Translations under genes and position numbers: made by a program | NCBI GenBank assembly: GCA_024811115.1 | Contig: JAKOGH010000856.1 | Location: 1 to 64,000 of the forward strand | Length of the DNA stretch: 64,000 bases | Direction: 5' to 3' | Source: Terana coerulea | Taxonomy: Eukaryota > Basidiomycota > Agaricomycetes > Polyporales > Phanerochaetaceae | The notes under the pieces: generated by a model | Database searches by the model: none | What the model was told of the DNA's origin: nothing | Seen by the model: the letters and a program-made list of their open reading frames with translations, nothing else | Part shown: in pieces, positions 57,517-64,000 of the stretch | Layout: every line of letters begins with the position of its first letter | Position numbering within the stretch: the stretch's first letter is position 1

Positions 57517-59809
57517 ATGCCGCGCCTTTGTGGCGGCGGTCTTCATTGTCGACGTTGTTAGCGCTGCGCTATACCGCGACCCACAGAAGCTCCCAACCAC
57601 GACCTATGACTTTGTCGTTATTGGCGGTCAGTTGCATTCCCCCATGCGACTTGTATCTTCAACGTGGTTTAACACTCTGGTTCTCTCCTAGCGGGCGCTG
57701 CCGGCAACGTTATCGCGTCAAGACTTACCCAAAATCCAAAATTCTCTGTTCTGGTCATTGAGGCAGGCGTTTCGTACGTACTCCTTGCTCAGTGGCTCAT
57801 TTTATTCGACGTGTTCATTCTTTCCCAGGAATGAAGGCGTGCTTAGTGTCGAAGTGCCATTTCTGGCTTCGATCAACTAGCCCTTCTCGCTGGTTACGTG
57901 GAACTACTCGACGGTGCCTCAAGTCGGTCTGGATGGCCGCGTTCTGACCTATTCCAGAGGTCGCGTACTTGGCGGGAGTAGCTCCATTAGTAAGCACCCA
58001 TCTGGTGCCGGTGTGCGTTCCACTGAGCCCTCTCGGTAGACTTCATGACGTACACTCGTGGCTCCAACGACGACTATGACCGATGGGCAGCATTGACGGG
58101 CGAAGAGTCTTGGTCATGGAAGAGCCTGGCACCTTACTACTTTAAGGTAGCCAGCTGCATCCCAAAAACTCTGCACTAGAAGCCCTCGTCTAACTCGCTC
58201 ATTTCAGAGCTCACGCCTCGTGCCCCCGCCTAGCAACCGTAGCACTGCTGGATTAGTGACCCCCGCCTTCCACGGTTATGGCCCTATCGAGATTAGTCTT
58301 CCAGGCGTACCAACGGAACTTGACAGTATGGTCCTGAAGACCAGTAAGACATCAGGGTCTGTGTTTCCCTTCAATATCGACATGCAATCCGGGCATCCCA
58401 TTGGTGTCGGTGAGTTATTCACACTTCTCACTCCCTTCAATCTAACCTTACTTGTGGTCAATCATAGGCGTGACTCAGTCAACCATCGGCAATGGCACAC
58501 GAAGCAGCTCCGCCACCGCATACCTTGAGCCGGTGATCCACCGTCCTAACCTTCACGTCGTCATCGAGCAAACAGTGACGAAATTGATTTCGGAAGGTTC
58601 AGACAAGGGTGTACCGGTCTTCAGAAAAGTAGTGTTCGCTTCTTCCGCGAATGGTGAGTGTACTCGGCATGATCTTTGGTTCAGCCACAGTTAATGTCAG
58701 GTCAGCCACACGGACCACGGTGACGGCTACCAAGGAAATCATCCTCTCCGCAGGGTCGATTGGGACACCTCAGATTTTAATGCTTTCGGGGATAGGCGAC
58801 CCCAAGGCATTAGGAGCACTCGGCATCCGCACCGTCGTCGACTCGCCCGAAGTAGGCCAGCACTTGCAAGATCATCCGATTCTGTCCAACTACTGGTCCG
58901 TCAACTCCAACCACACCTATGACGACGTGCAGCGCACGCCTGCGCTGTTCAACGCGGACCTGGCGCAGTGGATGGCAAACAGGACGGGCCTGTTCGCCAA
59001 TCCCGGCTCAAGCACGCTTGCGTTTTTGCGTATACCGAGAAATGCTCCTATATTCAAGAACTTCGCGGATCCTTCCGCCGGCCCTGGTTCGCCTCACTTC
59101 GAGATGCTTTTCTCCGTAAGTCTGGGAATCAACGCATATCTGTACATGAGTTTTGACTGCTAATGTAGGACGGGTTTTCAGTCAATCCTCTGCCTCGTCC
59201 CGCCACCGGTCACTACCTTACGATTAACACCGCCGTCGTCTCCCCAATATCCAGTAAGCTGAATCTACGTGTAATGCGTCCGGAAACTGACTGCGCCGCT
59301 CTCCCTTCCAAGAGGGCTCCGTGCAACTAGCCTCCGCCGACCCGTTCGCCTTCCCGCTCATCGACCCCGGCTTCTTCCAGTCACCATTTGATCAACACGC
59401 CATGCTCGCTGCCATCAAGGCCGCGCGCCGCTTCGTCGACGCGGCGCCCTGGGGCGGGTTTGTTCTGGACCGCTTCGGGCCCGTCGGCGCCGCGGAGACG
59501 GACGCGGACGTCCTCGCCGCCGCGCGCGCGAACGTGCGCACGATCTGGCACCCGGTGGCGACGGCGCGCATGTCGCCCAGCCATGCTGTGTGGGGCGTCG
59601 TGGACCCCGCGCTGCGCGTGAAGGGTGCGCGCGGGCTGAGGGTTGTTGACGCTTCCGTCTTTGTGAGTCCTTCGCATGAATTGGGTGGCATTGCCCAAGG
59701 CTGACTCGCGTTTGTTTGCTAGCCCGCGATCCCTGCTGCGCATCCCGTCGCTGCCGTGTACATACTGGCCGAGCGTGCGGCGGACCTCATCAAAGCAGCC
59801 TGGTCTTGA
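57517..59809 (+). CDS. GMC-family flavin oxidoreductase 2, with in-frame stop
   Basis: Paralog of GMC1 with the same intron pattern. Start probably at 57517 (MPRLCGG, then VFIVDVVSAALYRD), but this needs one base removed near 57530. YDFVVIGGAGAAGNVIASRL binds FAD; then LVIEAGVS, YSRGRVLGGSSSINFMTYTR, GSIGTPQILMLSGIGDP, WHPVATARMSPSHAVWGVVD and VDASVFPAIPAAHPVAAVY with the catalytic His, ending IIKAAWS-like (LIKAAWS) at 59809. An in-frame TAG follows EVPFLASIN near 57881, where GMC1 reads through, so this copy may be dead or the base wrong. The exon from about 59317 is much more GC-rich than the rest. It converges with UbiA gene 1. Confidence 0.85.
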
Positions 59810-60187
59810 TAGTCATCGTTCTGGTTCTGGCTGTGACAGCCACGCTCCTTTCTTGCAATAGCATTCGACGGAAAACGAGCGCTTCGGAGGGGGCTGAACT
59901 GCTCTATGATCGTCACGGAGTTTTCAGGAAAACAGCGATAACCTATAGGCTAACTTCTAAGATCGTGCATGGTCGTATGTTCTTGTCGCCAATGGAAATG
60001 AACTACCAGTCCGCGGCACGATGCGATTCCGGACCCTTGCATACGGTTCACGAGAAAGTGTGGTTAACCATTGCAAGAAAATGCAACGAAAATTGCAGGT
60101 AAAATACATTCTATTGTACAACATTTAGGTTCGTTCTAATGCTTCTAATACATCTACAATGCAGTACGACGCGTGGCATGCGACAAT
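59810..60187. other. Short intergenic, convergent 3' ends
   Basis: 378 bp between GMC2 and UbiA gene 1, AT-richer at the right. No gene seen. Confidence 0.5.
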
Positions 60188-61314
60188 CTACCAGTATTCC
60201 CGCTGAATTCGAAAGCTTGGAAGCCCGTGTTTTGAGAAACTGTTGATGAAGTCAGCACGTCGTGTCCGAGACCTGCGACCATTTCCACATACCTTGAGTA
60301 CCCCGGCAATGCGATAGCACAAGTCAACCAAACCTGTTAAATCGTCAGACGCAGGCGCGACCTCAGCCGCAGAAGCACGCACGTTATACAAGTAATACGA
60401 TATCTGGTCCTCGCGCACGCTTTTGAACGCCACGAAGCGGACGCCGACGAGCACGCCGACGGCGATGAACACGGACGCCGCGAGGACGTCCACGGCCCAT
60501 ATCGACACGAGGAAGCACGACCAGGGGAGGAGGCCGGCGAGGATGCTCTTGCGCGAGTGCGCGGGGGCGACGATGGGCAGCGTCTTGCGCCCGACGAGCG
60601 TGTCGCCCGCGACGTCCTTGAAGTCCTGCGCGTGGATCGTGCTCGCGATGATCGCCGCGCTGAGCGCGATCGACAGCATCGTCGTCGCGTCGATCTGCGA
60701 GCGGTCGCGGGCTGGACGCGCGTGAGCGTGTGCAACGCAGCAGAGCGGAAGAGCGGGGGCGTACCGGCGACGAGGCACGCGCCGGCCTGGAACGTCGCGA
60801 CGCCGCACGCGTTGATGGCGTTGCGGACCGCCCAGTGCGCGGCGTGCCCGCGCAGCTCGTCGTACACGACCGTGAGCGCGATGAGCACCGAGCTCGCGTA
60901 CAGCACCTGGATGCTGTAGCAGCCCGAGAGGACGAGGCAGAGCGGGACGAGGAGCCAGCGCAGACCGAGCGCCTGCCGCAGGCTGATGCGCCGCGCGGGG
61001 AGCGGGCGGTGCGGCTTGTTGCACGCGTCCTCCTCCAGGCTCACCGTCTGGTTCGAGATGCCGAACTGGAGGAGGTGCAGGCCGATCCAGGCGACGACCT
61101 GCGCCAGCCGCGCGGCGGACTGGGTGCCGGGCGTGGAGACCCCGCGAAGACAGTCTGGAGCGGGCACGCACGGTGAGATGTAAAGTCGGACGAATTGTGA
61201 CAGAACTGGTCAACTCACCACGGGTATCAGGATGGTCTTGATGTCGGACTGGATGAAGAGCAGTGCGGTCTTTGCGTGGTAGGGCACGGCGCGGATGGCG
61301 GACGTGGCGTTCAT
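60188..61314 (-). CDS. UbiA-superfamily membrane prenyltransferase / terpene-cyclase-like protein 1
   Basis: ATG at 61312-61314 (MNATSAIRAVPYHAKTALL). Membrane helices alternate with loops carrying the two UbiA metal/diphosphate motifs: NQTVSLEEDACNKPHRPLP (loop 2) and HAQDFKDVAGDTLVGRKTLP (loop 6-7, DxxDxxGD). Other blocks: IGLHLLQFGIS, VLIALTVVYDELRGHA, FLVSIWAVDVLAASVF, YYLYN. About 290 aa over five exons. UbiA enzymes prenylate aromatics or, in the fumagillin-type fungal branch, cyclise farnesyl diphosphate in the membrane. The first motif is N...EEDxxNKPxRP rather than NDxxDxxxD. One G is missing near 61140 (TVFAG/VSTPG). Head-to-head with UbiA gene 2. Confidence 0.85.
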
Positions 61315-62624
61315 CCTGGCTGCTTGGCTTGTGTCCTCGTCGACGGTGCTGGGATCTCGAACTCGAATCCTGCCTCCGAGTGCGACCTCTGCCGCGTATT
61401 TTTATCATCGACTCTATCTGCGTGCGCCATGACGCTGAGAAACCAATCCAGCTGGGAACAGAAGTCTAACGGATGCGCGCTCAGGAGAAGGATTGGAACA
61501 GTGAGACAACCCGTCGTCTGCAATGCCGACCGCGGTGGAACGCCGGGACCCGCGTTGACGTACAATGTCGGCATTGCCGATGAAGCAGTGCCATGTGCGT
61601 GCGCAGTGGTATCTTGCCCAAATCTTGCCGCACAGATTCAGAAGACCCATTGCCAACGCCGCCGGGCGCTCGTGCTTGGCACCATCAGCGTTGGAGTCTG
61701 CCCCGACGGGGCGTGGGAGCGCAGCGGTCGGAGTCGGAATGCGCTTCTACGCTCGCACAGCCCGGTTTGGGCGATAAACCGCGTTGTGGCGTCCGCTGAT
61801 CGCCGCGCTCGCCTCGCCGTCGCCATCATCGGCGTGCCAACGCCTAATCGGTTGATCTCTGCATCACTCTCCCCGTACGCCCCCTCACGGGAAGCGTCGT
61901 CGATTATTGCGCGCGCGCCCCAGGCTGGGCTTGGCTGGTCGGGCGAAGTCGACATGCGAACAGTGACTATCGTAAGTTGACAATGAAAATGCGTAGCGTT
62001 TGTGGAGCTTACGTAGTGTTTCTAGTGCACGCTCTCACGTCTGGTTGGCAGGAGGTAGTCCACTCCCGTCACCGGTCGAGGACGGGGTTGTTACAGGTTG
62101 TTGCAAATGGCCCAAGGCCGACGTCACTTAGACGTTGCGCACACTCAGAGATGGCGTACCCATCGTATCGGCTGCGGTAACATGCATCAGCATGTTTCAG
62201 AGTGAGCAGCCTTCTGAGGCGGAACTCAAACTCCAAACGGACCGCACGCGCAGTTCCACACTAGTGTTATCCCCGGAGTGTAAGGCAAGTGCAGCACGAA
62301 AGGTCTGGTGCAGAATTACCAATTGATATGACGAAACCCTCAATCGATGATGGGACGTTATCTGCTCGCTCAGTACCGCGACCGCGCCTGAGCACCCTTG
62401 CGCTAGCTCTTCTTGGAAATTCCACAGCAACGGTTCCTGGCCTCCCATTGCCACGGTACATACGGGACGCGCCCGTATGATGCGCGTTAGTTTTATTCCC
62501 TCCCGGTTCTGTGACAAACGCTGGATTATTTCACAGCATATCGCGCATTTAAGCTGGAGGCGGGCTCTGGGCTGATACCCAGCAGCCACAGATTATCTCT
62601 AGCCTCCTCCAGACCTGCCCACCA
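61315..62624. promoter_or_regulatory. Shared 1.31-kb region between divergent UbiA genes
   Basis: The two UbiA genes start outward from here, so it can act as a bidirectional promoter. A 234-codon plus frame (61276-61980) has no family features and overlaps UbiA 1's first exon. No palindrome copy is present. Confidence 0.45.
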
Positions 62625-63673
62625 ATGTCGCTAGCCAGTCTCCGCTACCACTCCCGGACCCTCTTCCTCTTCACCTCGTCTGATTTCAAGACGATATTCT
62701 TCCCCATCGTACGCCATTTGCTGTCTCTCCCGCCTCGCGCCTCGCTGACTTTTTTTCTCTGCCACCAGTCCGCCTTCGCATGCGCGACGGCGCCGCTGCA
62801 CTCGACGACGCGCCTCGTGTTCGGCTGGACGTGGATCTGGCTGCACCAGTTCATGTGCAACGTCTCGAACCAGGCGCGCGGGCGCGAGGAGGACCTGATC
62901 AACAAGCCGTGGCGGCCGCTGCCCGCGGGGCGCATCTCCGAGGCGCAGGCCGTCGTCCTGCGCTGGGTCGCGGTCGGCCTCTGCCTGACGTGCTCGGCGC
63001 TGTACGGGCGCGACCTCGTGCTGACGACGCTCGGCCTGTTCGTGACCACGTTCCTGTACGACGAGATGGGCCTCGCGGCGCACCACATCGGCAAGAGCTT
63101 CTGCAACATCGGCGGCTACACGACGTTCGAGATCGGCGCGACGAAGCTCATGGGTGCGTCTCCCCCCTTCCTCCGCTCTTCTCACATCGTGCTTGGCCGA
63201 TAGCTGACATTGTATGTGATTGTGCATGCAGGGATGAGCCGGGACCTGGACCAGGTGTCGAGCACGGCTGTCATCATCAGCGGCGCGCTCATCTTCACGA
63301 CGATCCAGGCGCAGGACTTCCCGGACGTCGAGGGCGACGCGAAGCTGGGGCGCGTCACGTTCCCGATCTACGCGCCCGAGTTCGCGCGCGCGTTCACGCT
63401 CGCCGCCATGCTCGCCTGGTCGCTCTTCCTCGCCCGCTTCTGGGCCGTCGGCCCCGTCTGCGGCGCGCTCTTCGTCGGCTTCGGCGCGCTCATCGGCGCG
63501 CGGTACTACCTCTGGCGCACGCCCGAGGTCGACAAGCGGTCCTACATCCTGTACAACGTACGTGCCCCATCCGCCGCGCTCCTTTCTACGCACAGCTCAC
63601 AGGGGCACAGATCTGGCTCATGGCGGCGCACATGCTCTCCCTCAACACCCGCACCGGATTATTAAACTTCTAG
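62625..63673 (+). CDS. UbiA-superfamily membrane prenyltransferase / terpene-cyclase-like protein 2
   Basis: Four exons (62625-62708, 62769-63153, 63232-63557, 63611-63673) splice perfectly to 285 aa. MSLASLRYHSRTLFLFTSSD, FGWTWIWLHQFMCNVSNQ, GREEDLINKPWRPLPAGRIS (first motif), LYDEMGLAAHHIGKSF, TTFEIGATKLMGMSRDLD, QAQDFPDVEGDAKLGRVTFP (second motif DxxDxxGD), MLAWSLFLARFWAVG, RSYILYN. Seven or eight helices, no signal peptide: an ER or Golgi membrane enzyme. It is a paralog of gene 1 but clearly diverged, and unlike gene 1 shows no frameshift. Very GC-rich codon usage. Either prenyltransfer or terpene cyclisation is possible. Confidence 0.88.
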
Positions 63674-64000
63674 AAGCGACGGATGCCGTGATGTCCTGCT
63701 GTTAGAGATCGTCGATATCAATGTAGATTTGTAGCCTTGTAGCATTCGTTGTTTTTCATGTGCGGTCGGTTCGGAGTCTTCAATTTGATGCGACCTTTGT
63801 ATTGTACGGGACGCGCGCGAAGGCAGCAATCCTTGGTACGCAACAATGAAGTGCTCGCGCCCAAAAGACACACGCGTTAGTGATGGTGCAGCTCTAGAGC
63901 TGCGGGCGAGCACCCCGCCCGAATGCCGTCGGAAGAGATCAAAGCGTAATGCAAAGGAACACTCCAATCAGACTAATAACATGCACGCAATATGGTATTA
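63674..64000. other. 3' flank of UbiA gene 2, nothing seen
   Basis: AT-richer DNA to the window edge; no ORF with motifs. Confidence 0.5.

Noticed and set aside
60188..61408. Uninterrupted 406-codon minus frame over UbiA 1
   Set aside because: It reads through introns and out of the UbiA frame for much of its length; the spliced model carries the UbiA motifs.
61276..61980. 234-codon plus-strand frame between the UbiA genes
   Set aside because: GC-rich chance frame overlapping UbiA 1's first exon; no hydrophobic pattern, motif or family resemblance.
62631..63593. 320-codon minus frame opposite UbiA 2
   Set aside because: Arg/Glu-rich shadow produced by the high GC3 of the real gene on the other strand.

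Overview
The window looks like nuclear DNA from a mushroom-forming basidiomycete (Agaricomycetes, possibly Polyporales; this is inference). Coding regions are broken by many short introns of about 50-60 bases with GT(A/G)NGN donors and YAG acceptors. Gene content includes a Delta-12 desaturase family, several multi-pass membrane proteins of basidiomycete-type families, a fungal P450, GMC flavoenzymes and membrane UbiA enzymes. Copia and hAT transposons, LTRs and MITE-like repeats fill the middle. No bacterial operons, rRNA or CRISPR array were seen.

Layout. 0-3.2 kb: start of an MFS efflux gene running off the left edge, a small unidentified two-exon ORF, a MITE-like element and an intact Mpo1-like gene. 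4-12.6 kb: Delta-12 desaturase copy A and membrane-protein copy A; the latter is bracketed by two apparently identical 333-bp inverted repeats. 12.6-18 kb: AT-rich DNA, a tRNA-like sequence, a broken hAT transposase carrying an LTR-like insertion, and a 664-bp element built from GGTTCAGTTC words. 18-26 kb: a ~150-bp tandem repeat split by a 7-kb copia element (target duplication CGCAC), itself split by a 1.6-kb gag-only LTR element (target duplication GTGTC). 26-36 kb: a truncated third desaturase, desaturase copy B and membrane-protein copy B.

36-64 kb holds what looks like a specialised-metabolism cluster: GMC oxidoreductase 1, acyl-CoA oxidase-like enzyme, P450, a membrane protein, an MFS exporter, a decayed second P450, a short-chain dehydrogenase, GMC oxidoreductase 2, and two head-to-head UbiA-superfamily genes. 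The working model is that a UbiA enzyme makes a prenylated or cyclised terpenoid scaffold, the P450, GMC enzymes and SDR oxidise or reduce it, and the MFS protein exports it. No PKS, NRPS or classical terpene synthase is present. A 13-bp palindrome (TGATGGCGCATCA) occurs four times, only between genes of this half.

Caveat: about a dozen single-base frameshifts interrupt genes whose splice sites and flanking codons are otherwise intact. Many, but not all, lie in mononucleotide runs. They may be unpolished-assembly errors rather than true pseudogenes, so most such genes are called CDS with the break noted.
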